From Rhynchospora pubera (lineage: Eukaryota; Streptophyta; Magnoliopsida; Poales; Cyperaceae): a DNA stretch of 64,000 nt. Below the pieces are notes generated by a model. The model saw only the letters and a program-made list of their open reading frames with translations. It made no database searches and was not told the origin of the DNA. Shown here in pieces: positions 11,630 through 23,493 of the stretch; within the stretch, counting starts at the first letter, position 1, and every line of letters starts with the position of its first letter. Where the stretch lies: assembly GCA_028095005.1 (NCBI GenBank), contig JAMFTS010000044.1, positions 248,001-312,000 on the forward strand, written 5' to 3'. The translations under genes were made by a program, and so were the position numbers.

Positions 11630-13216
11630 CCGCTCTTCCTTCTGAGGAACTTAATACATTCCGAGAGTTCGCAAGTTCGATACCTGTCAGCTGGACCGTA
11701 TATTTAAGGGGTCATGCCTTTGGCGGATGTTGGCGGTACATCTTTACTAGTGAGGCAAGTCGATTAAGTAGGTTTTCGCAAGTTGTGTTAAGCCCACCAC
11801 AATCGTCTAACTCTGGTCGTAGCTTTGAGTATGTATGATCTGCAACCGAAGTTTTTATCAGAACTGAGTTCATTTCGCAATTCGAGTTTCATCTAAGTGT
11901 TTCAATTTATCAGCCTGCATGGTTTAAGCCTGTTCATTCCCATATATAAGGTTGTTTTCCTCCGTCTGCGGTACTAGTATGCGCCCCATTGCATTGCCCC
12001 TCCCACAATTCCTTATTATTGTAAATACTCACTCTAAAGGAGTAGGTAGATCGTTATGTGTGTCTGTGTATGCCAAGATCAGGTTTTCCCAACTAGTTTA
12101 CTAAGAAGAGAATTGGTATCAATGGCATTCAAACCCTCCAAATCCCATTTAGAAAAGAATCGAAACGATTTGTTACGCGTCCTCGATTTTCGTATCATTT
12201 TTTTGCTCTCTTCATAATCTCCCTCCTATATTTTATTGCATCTCTGTTATTCTCCATTTGCATCTAATACGTGAAAACTCATCTGTCTGTTTAATAATAG
12301 TCTAATATCTAAAAATCATGCTCCATGTGTTCTTGTAGTATCGTGTTAAATTACCAGATCAGGCTGTGTATTATTGTTGCAATATGCCAGAATTCCTCGC
12401 GTATGAGCAAATAAGGTGGAATTACTCACCGAACAAGGCTACTAGAAAGTCTAATTTTCCTACAACGAAGTCCTATTTCACTCTGCTGTTAAGTATTAAT
12501 TCTCTCTGATAAGTGGAATGGTTTATGAGGTTCTATTTGAATGTACTAATTATCAGTAGTCTAATGTGGGATTTAAGCCCAAGTCTATTACTATGCCAGG
12601 TTTCATCACTAGTGTATTTCAATGCCAGGTTTTTCTTTATCTGTGAATATGTGAGGTCCAGTGTTTGTGTCAGGGTGTGTTTTCATAGTGTCTAGATGTA
12701 GGTTGATTGTGTCTGTATCTGTTTTCATTGTGCATAGATCAGCCACAATAATATTCCGCCATTGCAGATGTGTGATAGTCTTTCTATATTATCTTTATTA
12801 TTTTTCTCTCGTTTGGAGGGTGGGTTTATAGTCCGGGATACTATGTGTGTTTCTAAGAGGGATTTTGGCAGCTGTATTAGGTGAATAACCCCAGAAGTTC
12901 GTGTTGAAAACTCAGTTCCCAGTTGTTAATGAAGAATACCTCGTGTATTTCCCTCCGAAGCATCAGTCGGCTCCTTCCTATTCTTTGTGATTGCTTTGTC
13001 TCCACTATTCCGCTCGAAAGATAATAAGCGTTAGTCCCCTGCCCATCCGCAGTATTCCGATTCGAATCATCTCGCTGGCTTTCTCTCATTCCATTATTTC
13101 ATAGCTCTACGCAAGGAAGGGATGCCTAAAAAAATCTGACATGAATCCATGGCTACAACGTCACACCACACTTTGTCAAAGAACTTCTCTAATGGAAATG
13201 TAGGGTAAACATACTC

Positions 13217-13700
13217 ATGTGCCATATGCCGTGGGTTTCATGAAAGTAGTACCGGATGAAATGCTTCAACCCAACAAGATCTTTTCTTGGTATAGTGAGG
13301 AGTACTACGCTCCTGAGAACTTTCCAGAAAGAAGTAGAATGATGATGGATTCATTTCTCAGATTCATGGAAAAGTTGTGAAACGAGAGAAAAGGAAACAA
13401 ATCATATATTTCCAGAATTTCTCCGGTTTTGATGGTATTCTCTTAATAAATCATATACTCTATAATATACCAGAGTGGGAATTGAAGCCATTGATGATAA
13501 ATAATGAGCTATACCAGTTGGAGGTGTTTGAAGCTAAAAAGAAGATCATTACATTTAGGGACTCATTGAAGTTACTTCCTGGTACTCTAAAGAGTATTGG
13601 CGAATGTTTATGCCCCGAGCTAGGAAGCTATCATATTTCTTTGAGAATGATGTATAGGTTTTTAGAGATGTCACCCTTATTAGCAGTAAAGGACAACTTA
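13217..13700 (+). pseudogene. dpo: Family-B DNA polymerase remnant (mitochondrial linear-plasmid type)
   Basis: The first frame (about 13213-13377) encodes HVPYAVGFMKVVPDE, WYSEEYYAPENF and MDSFLRFMEKL, then stops at 13378. A one-base frameshift near 13370 moves the reading to the frame at 13377, with IIYFQNFSGFDGILLINHIL. NFSGFDG fits the Exo II motif of protein-primed family-B polymerases. It continues ELKPLMINNELYQLEVF, then FRDSLKLLPGTLKSIGECLCPELG, all typical of the polymerase of invertron-like linear plasmids in plant mitochondria. After the Leu-Gly near 13622 similarity shifts frame (NDV.VFRDVTLISSKG). Only part of the exonuclease domain is present and the polymerase domain is absent. 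In the family this enzyme copies a linear plasmid with terminal proteins. Confidence 0.85.
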
Positions 13701-13707
13701 ACTATAG

Positions 13708-13738
13708 GTATACGAGTAGTTGTTAACTACTCGTATAC
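13708..13738. repeat. Perfect 31-bp palindrome at the mitochondrial/nuclear junction
   Basis: GTATACGAGTAGTT (13708-13721) and AACTACTCGTATAC (13725-13738) are perfect reverse complements around a 3-base loop. It sits 5 bases before the point (13744) where similarity to 49991 begins. It may be repair filler at a junction or a terminal hairpin remnant. Confidence 0.9.
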
Positions 13739-14599
13739 TTGGAAATCACAATAATAATCAAGCATAAATCAAGTCTACATCCTTAATTAATTAACTACTC
13801 CTACATCCCAAGACATGATAAAATTAGCCTAACATAGCCGCAAAACATATAATGAACATGCAAAAATAAGATACAAACTCCATAAGTTTCCAAATATCAA
13901 AAAGACAAGATGAAATACAACAATACTCCTTGAAATCGTGGTATGAAACTAGTGGAGTCCTGGTAGGCCACGTGGTATGGATCAACTGCACCGTCGTCGC
14001 GTCACAAACTGCTCCAAGGTCGCTTCTATGGTCGAGCTTTTCTGAAATTTGGTGGAATCTTGCACCATTATGGATAAACAGGGAAAGAACGAGGGCTGAT
14101 GGGGGTAGGGAACGCGGTAGGTAAGGTAAGACCCGTGCCTCAAGGCAAGGATGGCCTTATATGGTAGTGAGAGGCATGCTAGGGCACCAGGGAGAGTTGC
14201 CTTTGTCGAGAAATCGCCAAAAATCAGAGTTTCCTTCGCTATAAACTTTCCAAATACGATCCAGTAGTCGCACGTGACTAGCTAAGGCCGCAGGCCTAGT
14301 CGCATGATCTAATTTTGGCTCAGGTTGAGAGATATGTGGGCAAAGAATAAGTCATCTGGCCTGAATAAAGCTGAGGCATGTTGTGTGAGGCCTTTCTACC
14401 GATTCCAATGTGGTTGTTTTGCTCCATTTGCACCAAAATACTGAGATATTGAGTCGATTCCACTAAAAATCTACAAAACAATTGAGAAGTGGCGGCAATA
14501 CCTAATCTTGGCGAATATAGTATAAAAATACAGTGAACATAATGGGTTGAGTCATGATTTAAGTGTAAAGTCCGGCCAAAATAGAAATATAAATACGAG

Positions 14600-15010
14600 A
14601 TATAAAATGGTAAGCTCATTTTGTATAGAAGTGATGACTATTAAGCTCATTTTGTTTAGGCTTGGTGATAGAAATAGATAGACTTGATGACAAGCAAGCT
14701 TATTGTGTGTAGACTTGGAGATAATGGATAGTTTCTGTGTAGACTTAGTAATAGAATGAATAGTAAAAGCTCATTTTATATCCCCGTTCAAATGATGATA
14801 TGTACTCGATAATATCTATTTTGAAATGATGGTCTGTTAGGATGATATGGGCACAGTGAAGCATATATATATGATAAGTGCAGGATTGGATGATGATTTG
14901 TTCATATTACAAGCAGGATGTGTGTGCGCATTTTGATGATATGTGTTCAAATTACAAATAGGTACACAAGATGATAGGTATAGATGTGTGCTCATTTTGT
15001 TATTAATCAA
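14600..15010. repeat. Degenerate short tandem repeats
   Basis: Variants of AAGCTCATTTTGT recur near 14611, 14642, 14767 and 14988, with intervening variants of AGACTTGGTGATAGAAATAG. The units are roughly 60 bp and decayed. No coding signal. The same array is at 50850-51260 in copy 2. Confidence 0.45.
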
Positions 15011-16083
15011 TTACAAACATAAAAGATAGCTTACAAACAGAAACTACAAAGTATGATTAACAAGTACCTCTAAATGTTGTGCGTAATTGGAAGCATAAAT
15101 GATAAGTACACAGGAAGATAAAATTAGAAAGATTAGATTAGTACAAACAAGAGCAGCTATTACAAGCATTCTAATTATCCTTTACAAACAAAGATTATCA
15201 ACCAAACAACAATGTTGTCACTAAAACTGATAAAACAACTATATTAAAAATTTTAAATGAAAACTTTTTCCTTCCATTCCATAGCTTTCTTCTCTCTTTC
15301 CATAGCATTCTTCTTTTCTTCTCTCTTGAAGGAAACCTAAAGTGAGATTAAAAGATAATAAGGCTTAGCAGCTAACAAAAATTCATAAAACTGAAACTGC
15401 CTTCCAATATTGTCTGAACACCCTTAGCATAGAAGTTTAGTGTCATATCGTCCGACACTGGTAAAGCACATCAATTGCACTGACACATCTTATATCCCAC
15501 GTCAAGTACTTACCCAATTGATACAAATGCTTACCCAATTTCTAATTTCAAAAGCTCCCGTATCCGATTTTTTCAATGGAAAACGCCCAAAATTGATCAA
15601 ATTTTTTATAAAAATGCTTGTTGTTGATCCAAATTGGTAATACATGTACTAATAACTTGTAAAGATGACTTACTCTAAATTGATCCAAATGCTTGTTAAC
15701 AGATCGAGCAGTTCAGGAGTTAGAGGCGAGGGGGTTATTGACAGCAAAGAAGTATAAGCCGCTAGGGTTTTCACGAGAGAGAGATCGACAGCATCTCTAG
15801 TTTAGTTAGTTGAGGTAGAGAGAGGAGGTGGCGACGGAGGGAGGAGGCAGCGGCAGAGAGGACCGCTAGGGTTTTCATGATTTTTTTGGGAAGGGGAGAG
15901 AAAGTGAAACCATCGTTTCCTCTGTGAGAGAGACGAAAATGGTCAGAGGAGACGAAAAATTTTAAAACTAACAGAGAGTTCGGAGAAATCAGCACCTCTG
16001 GTGCACGAATTTTAAAGCGATCCAAAGACATAGACGTTCGGTGTATGAGGCCTCAATACTTCATCGTGTAGTATATCATCCAC

Positions 16084-16085
16084 CA

Positions 16086-16139
<54 letters not shown>
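16084..16139. repeat. Self-complementary microsatellite (CT)n(TA)n(GA)n
   Basis: A CT run, a TA run and a GA run follow one another, forming one long snapback. It abuts the left end of the MITE at 16140. Copy 2 (about 52337-52386) has a shorter TA run, so it is a length-variable site between the duplicates. Confidence 0.9.
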
Positions 16140-16538
16140 TTTAGCTATGGTGAGATGCATCACAAAAAATTTTACGTGAGATGCGATCAAAACACAAGAA
16201 TCTAGTTCAAAATGACTGATCCAAACCGTCTAATATGATCTCTCTATTGAAATCTCCATGCAAACTAAATTTTACATTTTTTCTAATTTTTTAAGTATTT
16301 TTTTGAAATTTTAGAAAATTGTTAATCTAATTAGTTCAGAACCGTTCAAAAACTGTTATTTTTAAAAATCCGAAAAAAAGTACTTAAAAATTCTGAAAAA
16401 ATGCAAAATTTGGTCTACAATAAGATTTCAATAGCAAGATCATATTGAATGGTTTGGATCGATCATTTTGAACCAAATTCATGAGTTTTGATCGCATCTC
16501 ACAGAAATTTTTTTGTGATGCATCTCACCATAGCTAAA
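16140..16538. mobile_element. Non-autonomous foldback MITE, family M1 (copy 1)
   Basis: Terminal inverted repeats begin TTTAGCTATGGTGAGATGCA and end TGCATCTCACCATAGCTAAA and extend about 50 bp inward with mismatches. The interior has GATCCAAACCGTCTAATATG and its near-complement in the right half, plus AACCGTTCAAAAACTGTTAT. No ORF. It is flanked by GA and CT runs followed by TA runs that extend the inverted symmetry. Same family as 23091-23493. A Tc1/mariner-type origin is possible from the flanking TA but not shown. Confidence 0.8.
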
Positions 16539-16580
16539 CTCTCTCTCTCTCTCTTTATATATATATATATATATATATAC
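16539..16580. repeat. (CT)n(TA)n microsatellite, right flank of MITE
   Basis: A CT run then a TA run. In copy 2 the equivalent TA run at about 52802-52840 is clearly longer, so this is one of the main length differences between the duplicates. Confidence 0.9.
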
Positions 16581-17821
16581 TAGCAGCAGTGCCCACCCAA
16601 TGTGTGGGCGGAGGATGATAGCGACATCAGTTTTCATTTTTGGACGATCGACGCTGTCGCAGTTCATGAGGCTGAGTTTATTAGAATCGTGTGAGTACAT
16701 ATGCAGAGAATGAGAACATACCATCATTTACATTGTTTTACATGGCTTAAGCTTTAACCATATGCAGAGGCAATCATGTAGTAATAGAAGGAGAAATGAA
16801 AGTCATGTTCTAGTTATACACCTGGACTTGTTTCATAGTATAATTCCTGCCGACATCTGACCATTTAAATTATTTTACGAACAAATCCACATATTTTATA
16901 TTACTGCAAGGGTATTATTAACAAAGGGCAGGAAATGTTGGATTAGCACCTTAATATGAACTACTCAATCTAAGTAGCCTGCTGACATTACTTTTTATTA
17001 TAAGTATCCATCTTTTCAAACAAAAGTAAAAGTAAAGTGCCGTAAAATGGTATCCCTGCACTTGCTCTATATTACAATTCTTATTAGTTTCTAGTGATTT
17101 CAATTTACAAACAGACCCTACATTTTTTATTATCTCGGTTAACACTATCATTGTAAAATGGTAAGAGAAGTTATCTTCAAAAGATAATAGGCAGGAAAGT
17201 AATATTGTTAGTTTAGCAATAATTAGAAAATTCACATAAATCCTTATCTTTTCTTTTTTTACAATTACTTCCTTGCTTCCAAGAGAATCAGATAGGGCTT
17301 ACCTTATAAGGACTATACATAACAGACCTTAATATCATGTCAAATCTAACTTGCTTTTATACAGTCCTTTAGTTAATGCGTCAGCTCAATTTGTACAAGA
17401 AACATCTACTCAATTGGTCAACAGGCTCCAGAAAATTTCAATTATCATACTACATCACTGTCACCATCTCCTTAAGAAATTAATTATACTACGTTGTCAA
17501 CCTTTGGACAGTTCTCAAATCAATATTCTTGAAGAGACTACATTTCTACATTTTAGTCCAGGGCATTTTAGTAAACAAGTTGTCACTGTTAGCAAACTTG
17601 CATGCAAACTTGTATGCAGTGTATTTCAATTCTAGCATATTATAAATCTAAATCTGTGGGGCCCCCTTAAGTTTCATATACAACCAGCTTCACACAGAAA
17701 TTCATTACAATTAACACAATCACACAATGCTAATTTGAACGACACAAATTAATCCAAGAAATAATTCAAGATATATAATTCCTCTTAGTATAATATCATT
17801 TGAGACACAACGTGTACATAT

Positions 17822-18184
17822 CTATGAAGTTAATTCAGATGTCCTTCGTCGCTTGTATTTGGAGTAAAAAATCTCTTGCCTAAGCCTCTCGGTTTCATAC
17901 TTTATTTCTAATGTGGGATTTAACTTGATGGCTTCTATTTCTTCTCGAACCTTGCTGATCATATGATGAAATCCAAAAGGCTCTAATTCTAGCATAGTTT
18001 CTATTAGAGTTTCCAAACTCTGAATTTTTCTATATGGCCACTTCGGGATGCCTAGCTCTCTGCACCTAAATTTCAGTGTTGACATGGATACCTTGAGATC
18101 TTTGGCTGCTTCTTTGATTGGTAGTGAGAATTTCTGTGCCACATGCTCGAATTTTAACTCATTCCTATTTGGTCTAAAATTCAT
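17822..18184 (-). CDS. RWP-RK domain (RKD-type) transcription factor, partial gene model (copy 1)
   Basis: The 120-aa minus frame holds an RWP-RK domain. LKFEHVAQKFSLPIKEAAKD is at residues 10-29, then LKVSMSTLKFRCRELGIPKW, with the signature PKWPYRK at 48-54 (first Arg of RWPxRK is Lys). It ends with ETERLRQEIFYSKYKRRR, like the C-terminal (K/R)RLRQxxFKxxYKxR segment of RKD proteins. RKD factors are nuclear and in other plants act in egg-cell and gametophyte programmes. The start is uncertain: the ATG at 18184 is possible, but TTTTAG just inside it (18179-18174) looks like a splice acceptor, so an upstream exon may exist; I could not identify one. The frame is intact and identical in protein to 54083-54445, which argues against long neglect. 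Minimal TATA/UTR evidence. Confidence 0.85.
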   Translation of the reverse strand: MNFRPNRNELKFEHVAQKFSLPIKEAAKDLKVSMSTLKFRCRELGIPKWPYRKIQSLETLIETMLELEPFGFHHMISKVREEIEAIKLNPTLEIKYETERLRQEIFYSKYKRRRTSELTS

Positions 18185-19132
18185 GAAAAAACATCCATTA
18201 TATCACATATGCTTCTATTTTGAGTGATACTATTAGAGAACATATTTCCAAGTCACAATGCTTAAACGAACTCATTTATACACTTCAGAGGAAAACCTTT
18301 ATGCAATTATTCTTGCAATTCCATATATACCTCTCTACATAATTTTTATCATTAGATCTTCCTAGAAATGTGCAATGCCATGCACTTTCCAGTTTTCCAT
18401 TTTATTCGATGCTCGATACTCAATATTTTTCATTTTATTCAATACTCAATACTATAATTAGTAACTTAATAGTGACCACTGACCACCTACAGTTGGATCA
18501 GGATTCTTTCCTGGATTAACCTATGCCATATGAAAGCTATTGAAGCATTTCAACTTAATACGAATATTATTGATTAAATGGGAAAACAAAGTGCTTACTC
18601 TTGTTACTAAAAATTTACCTTGGAGAGACTTGAACGTCCCTCACAACTCCATTGGGATGCAAGGTTTGACCCCCTCGTCCATCTACAGCATCTATTGTGT
18701 TCAACTGATGAAGTGGTTGCATCTAGTAGTTAATAAGTATAAATAAGTATCAAGTTAAGTGCTAAACAATAAGAGATGGGTATATATTACTCTGAGAAAG
18801 GAATAATTGTATTTTTATGACATATGAAATATGAAATAGGTAATTACCAAGAAAAGCATGGGAGAATCCATGTTCGTTGGAGCTTGCATGTCCCTAATTG
18901 CATACATGCGGCTGCTGAGTTTGGATGTAGGTGCCTGCTATATTCGAGAAACAGTCAATCATAACATAGCTCGAACAACTAACTTAAAATTGGTACAAGA
19001 TACACTTAGAATTATGACATGTTCTTTAGTATTTTTTTAAAGAGGTTCTTCTTGAAATTTAATCTCTACATGTAGTTGAAATTGACCAAATTAAAAAAAA
19101 AAAGTAGAACAGAAACTATGACTAATGTGCAC

Positions 19133-19814
19133 CTGAAAATGTAAGATTTCAGTCTTGTCAACAATAAGTTCAATCTTTTCACCTCGATCTAGAACCATTT
19201 CAATGTTATCCATCATGATACCCTTCATCTTTGTAAGATATGTTAGCTTGCTCATTTCCTCTAGGTCGTTTATGCAATACTGCATATGCTCTTTCAGTCA
19301 TGGCCTAGTCATTTGTGAGGTAACATTTCACATCATTACCATTATTTTTTTTCTAAAATAACTCATATATAAGCCTATATTTTTCTCTTTAATGTGGCCT
19401 ATTAAATTGGTTTCATATCTGAAAAAAAATAATTAAGAAGTTTTGAGTCACATATAGTACCCAAAATTACAGTCAAGACTATAAGAGATACTGAAAAGGT
19501 GTGAGTCGTGCCCCTCGTCATTTATATCTGACCCATACTGCTGCACAAAGTCTTCCTTAACTCTCTCTAGAAACAGAAATGGTGCACTCAATTCCAATGC
19601 CATGTTGGCCACCATGAGAAACACTATATCATTAGAAATATAAATGCAAAATGAACTTCTTTTCATATGAAAGTACGGTACTGTATTGCTTTTACATTAC
19701 AAGGAACAAACATTGAATCGCAATTGTTCTGATATTTCCAAAAAACCAGGTGTGCTCAGCTAACACCACTGTCCCCTTGGCGACAAAGCTATATATAAGA
19801 GGTTTCTTATCCAT
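19133..19814 (-). pseudogene. VAMP72-type longin R-SNARE pseudogene (copy 1)
   Basis: Minus strand. The longin start at 19814-19707 reads MDKKPLIYSFVAKGTVVLAE, then IRTIAIQCL. About 30 residues of longin are missing. Next, about 19640-19461 encodes FLMVANMALELSAPFLFLER then VKEDFVQQYG and DCNFG before a GTACTA donor. The exon 19304-19133 joins in phase (Phe-Gly-Pro) but has TGA where Lys is expected, then LKEHMQYCINDLEEMSKL, MMDNIEMVLDRGEKIEL (R of the SNARE zero layer in LDRGE) and a CAG|GTGCAC donor. No exon for the end of the SNARE helix or the membrane anchor was found. Intact relatives mediate vesicle fusion at the plasma membrane and endosomes. The stop, the missing longin part and the lost anchor indicate a pseudogene. 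Confidence 0.8.
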
Positions 19815-21871
19815 TATTGTTCTCCTTTAATGCTCCCAATTGATCTGAAAATAATAGGGAAAAGAATTAAAATAGCAACTAAAAGAGTTATTCAATGCTC
19901 CCAATTGCTTGAATTCAACTGATATTTACAAATTTAGTAAAAACCTAAATGTAGCTGTATGTGTGACTTGAAAAGCAGCAGCAACAAATAACAAAACAGT
20001 TGATATTCATGTGTTTGCTAAGCTGCCTCTTCTTGGCTGGATGAATAAAGAGACTTATTCGTCTTCCTCCCGCCAAAAACATCATGTGTAAAAAAAATAG
20101 TATTTTAGTCTAAATAACAATTCATGTCTATCTATTGAACTATTTACCGCATGGACGCTGTTGTTTACTGCAAGGTAAAAGAGTTATTTTCATAAATAAT
20201 TTGTTTTTAATTGTATAATTAACTGATGGACATACATGAGATTTTGAGTTAATAGAAGGGTAACTCTAGTACAGTATTCAAGAATGTTCTACCAAGGTCT
20301 TGTACTCTTAATCGGTAATTGATAGATTTAAACAAACAAGAAAATTCACTTAGGTATCGAAATTCCTGATGATATCGCCAAATTGAAGATTTGTATATCA
20401 CTTGTAGTCTCTGAAACATAATCCGATAAAAAAAAATCAGAATTTTTGTTTTTTGTTATAATCATCTGTTATACTTTTCTTTGCAAAAGCAACAAAGCAA
20501 CAAGTCAACAACCTTTAAAAAAACCATATCCAGGTGGTCGAGATATCACTTCCCAATTAAAGAGGAATATATATCACAGATTTGAGAAGATTAAATTAAT
20601 TTTTTTTAAACAAAGTAACCCTAACTCGTAAACCACTATCCAAATTCCCTTAACCCAAAGCCGCAACAGACTACCACAAAATTGAAAAATAAAAAAAATT
20701 CCCTCTTTAAAAAGCAACACATAATTGCAAATACTAAACAACAGAAGATTAAATTTAATTTCTAAACATATTTACCAGTACAATACAATACTATGCCTAT
20801 TAATGGTTTATATTTCACCTGTTCTTGTAACTATTAACTTATTATTTTAAACTCTCTATCCATGCATTTCTAATGTAAATATATATATGTAGGAAAGATT
20901 ATGAAACCAATGAATTTGAAGAAAACTATTAATAATGGAATACAGAAAGGCTTGAAGCGGTACTTAGGGTTTGGAGAGAGGAGAGCAGGATTATGTATTA
21001 AAATCAATAAATAAAATCTGAAACCCACAAAAAATGATCAAATACTAATGTCTCCTTCACCATAGAATTTGTCAATCGAGAAGTACAAAGATAGGAAAAG
21101 AGTACCTCAATCTACTGGCCACCGCAAGTAATTATGTTGGGTCTTGTTCTCCTTCACTTCCTTCGTTTGGGTTGTCACATTTTAGTTTAAATAGGGAAGC
21201 GAAAATTTTCTTCGAGCGAAAGGGTGAAGGAGGAGATTCTAATTTCAAAATTAAAACTGAAACGGTGTGGACAAAATTTCAAAATTTATTGCCGCGAAGG
21301 AAGATCATCAGCGCCTTTTCATCTGACGGCTTCTGTTCCACACCCCGTACAGTTATAAGCACTATACGTGGCATCTGTTCGGATCAGATTGGAGCGAGAG
21401 AGCGGCGGTGGATAATAGGCTTGTAGTTGGCGGCTTGGCGCCTGGTGGCCTTTTTTCGGTGCAGTAGAGGATTAGGATTAGGGGACGGAAGTGGTGGGTC
21501 CCACTATTTAGAAGGTAGATCGGCAAGAGAAATGACGACTTCATCGATGGCGATTTTTGGTTCTCTGTTTCACTATTTGTGTGTGGGGTATGGGGTCGGA
21601 GTTTTGACGGAGCAAAATTATCAGATATAATAATTAAAAAAAAATAAAGTGTACATAGAGGATTCGAACCGAGGTGCGAGTGAGAGCCGCTGGTTCTATC
21701 TGCGCTAAATATTTTCCGCTCCAAACGAAAGGTCAATGGACAAATTTAGCCCTTCATTTGAAGACATCTGGTGCATAGATTAAATTATAAATAGTTCAGA
21801 TTAAAAATTGAGGAGTTGGATACACCCTTGATTTGAAGGTTTACACCCTTCCATTGGTGCTTTTAATATAG

Positions 21872-21901
21872 TAGAGATAGAGATAGAGATAGAGATAGAG
21901 G
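21872..21901. repeat. (GAGATA)n hexanucleotide microsatellite
   Basis: About five tandem GAGATA units. The copy at about 58133-58162 has the same count as far as I can see. Confidence 0.9.
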
Positions 21902-22853
21902 TATATAATTGCTGCAAATCCAGAATTCATAACCTCCTAATCAGCATATATAAATCCTCCACAATTTATGCAAAATGTATTCATGTCCTCAATTTTTTTT
22001 TATTTCTGTTGTATTTTACTGTTACGTTAAATTATTTTATTAAATTTCTTCAATATGCCTATCCAACTTGTTTGGGATAAAAAAAAAAGACTCTTGACTT
22101 TATCTCACCAAATTTATCTAAATATAATGATATGATATAAAATAACCAATAGCATTAGTACTTTTCTGATAATTGGGACCTGGTCAACCGAATTTAACTG
22201 AAAAAACCTAGCTGTTAGTCTTGACAGTTCATTTATCGGCTGCCTGAGATGTTGAAAATATAAAAATCTTTTGTCAATGTAAAGAATTACAAATCAAAAG
22301 GTTTTTATTTCTTGCAAATTAAATGTCCCTGCTCAGTCAATATGAACTTTTGTGACTTTCTAATATATTCGATTCTGCATGATATATAGGCCCATTATTA
22401 GTGCATCAGGTCCACATTGAGATGTCTCTCATACTTTTTTATGCAGACGAGCAATATCACAAAAATAACTCCCGAGCATAATTAATTGATCATGTTCCTC
22501 AATTAATTCCAGCTGCCGAAAGCTATGCATTAATTTATAATCAATCTGCGGCTATGCATTTATTAATTGCCGCTACTAAGATCTAAGATCTGATAGAATT
22601 TTAGTTTAGAGCATAAGAATAAATAACTGTTATTTGAATTGTTTATAATTTTCAATATTATTAGATTATCTTTTAATTACAAAAAAATTAAAAAGAGTCG
22701 TCAGTTATTCTTAAAAACAAAAAAAAACCAGAATGATGGAGCTTGATTGGGTCACGTCTCACTTAAATTCTTATTTCTACTTAATGACCGATTTGCTTCC
22801 TTAATAGTAATTTTGCTATCTGGGATATGTAAAATGTAAATACCACAATTCAC

Positions 22854-23028
22854 CAGTGTTTTTCAATACCCTACTGCTTACCGAAAAATTCCGATAATAT
22901 TGGATACCGGAACGGTGGCCGAAATGGCGGTATCCGATATTTAGAGAGAAAATACCGGAAAATTTCGGGAAAATACTGGGTTTCGATCACTGACCGGTAT
23001 GGATGCCGGTAGGGTATTGAAAACCATG
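22854..23028. mobile_element. hAT-type MITE with 8-bp target duplication (copy 1)
   Basis: A 175-bp element whose ends are CAGTGTTTTTCAATACCCTA and TAGGGTATTGAAAACCATG, an imperfect terminal inverted repeat of about 20 bp. It is flanked on both sides by the direct repeat CAATTCAC (22846-22853 and 23029-23036), the 8-bp target duplication expected of hAT transposons. No ORF; the interior has further inverted pieces (TACCGG...CCGGTA). Confidence 0.9.
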
Positions 23029-23090
23029 CAATTCACATGCAAGCATAATCCCGATGAAAATTTCTTAAAAAGAATAGTTAAGTAGCATAG

Positions 23091-23493
23091 AGTTTTGCTA
23101 TGGTGAGTAAAAACTCACTAAAGGGTCCGTGAGTTGCGTTTAAAATTCAGAAATTTAGTTCAAAATGACCGATCCAAACCGTCTAATACGATCTCCCTAT
23201 TGAAATCTTCATGCAGACCAAATTTTATATTTTTTCAAAATTTTTAGGTTTTTTTTTCAAAATTTTAGAAAATCATTAATCTAATTAGTTCTGAACCGTT
23301 CAAAAACAGCAGTTTTTAAAAATCCGAAATAAATACTTACAAAATAAAAAATATATAAAATTTTGTGTGCATGGAGATTTCAATAGGGATGTTGTATTAG
23401 ATGGTTTGAATCGGTCATTTTTTGAAATAAATTTTGAAATTTTAAGCACGACTCACGGATTTGGTGAGTTGCAACTCACCATATAGCAAAACT
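23091..23493. mobile_element. Foldback MITE, family M1, second member (copy 1)
   Basis: Ends AGTTTTGCTATGGTGAGT and ACTCACCATATAGCAAAACT. It shares the interior of the element at 16140-16538: TTCAAAATGACCGATCCAAA then CCGTCTAATACGATCTC, and AACCGTTCAAAAACAGCAG. So both are one family with diverged ends. A TA run follows the right end. No ORF. Confidence 0.8.

Larger units (their letters stand above)
1..13743. other. Mitochondrial-like DNA block (probable NUMT or organelle-derived insertion)
   Basis: The block differs in texture from the AT-rich nuclear DNA to its right. It contains ORF remnants typical of plant mitochondria or their plasmids (family-B DNA polymerase near 13217-13700, RT-like ORFs near 4300-4879 and 9360-9700), retroelement and nuclear-gene fragments, and a short hairpin repeat scattered at least four times. 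No intact mitochondrial respiratory or ribosomal gene was recognised. The stretches 1-2830, 6450-8460 and 9701-13200 hold only short non-conserved frames that I cannot assign. The right border is sharp: at 13744 the sequence becomes identical to 49991 onward. It could be a nuclear insertion of mitochondrial DNA, or an assembly join of a mitochondrial and a nuclear contig. Confidence 0.7.

Noticed and set aside
12877..13089. Minus frame as a mitochondrial ribosomal protein
   Set aside because: No motif of any ribosomal protein family that I know. Left unassigned.
21655..21722. tRNA-Glu-like sequence on the minus strand (GGCTCTCACTCG and GGTTCGAATCC)
   Set aside because: The anticodon-loop and T-loop words look right, but the T stem pairs at only two of five positions and no acceptor partner is present. 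At best a decayed tRNA-like piece. Same in copy 2.
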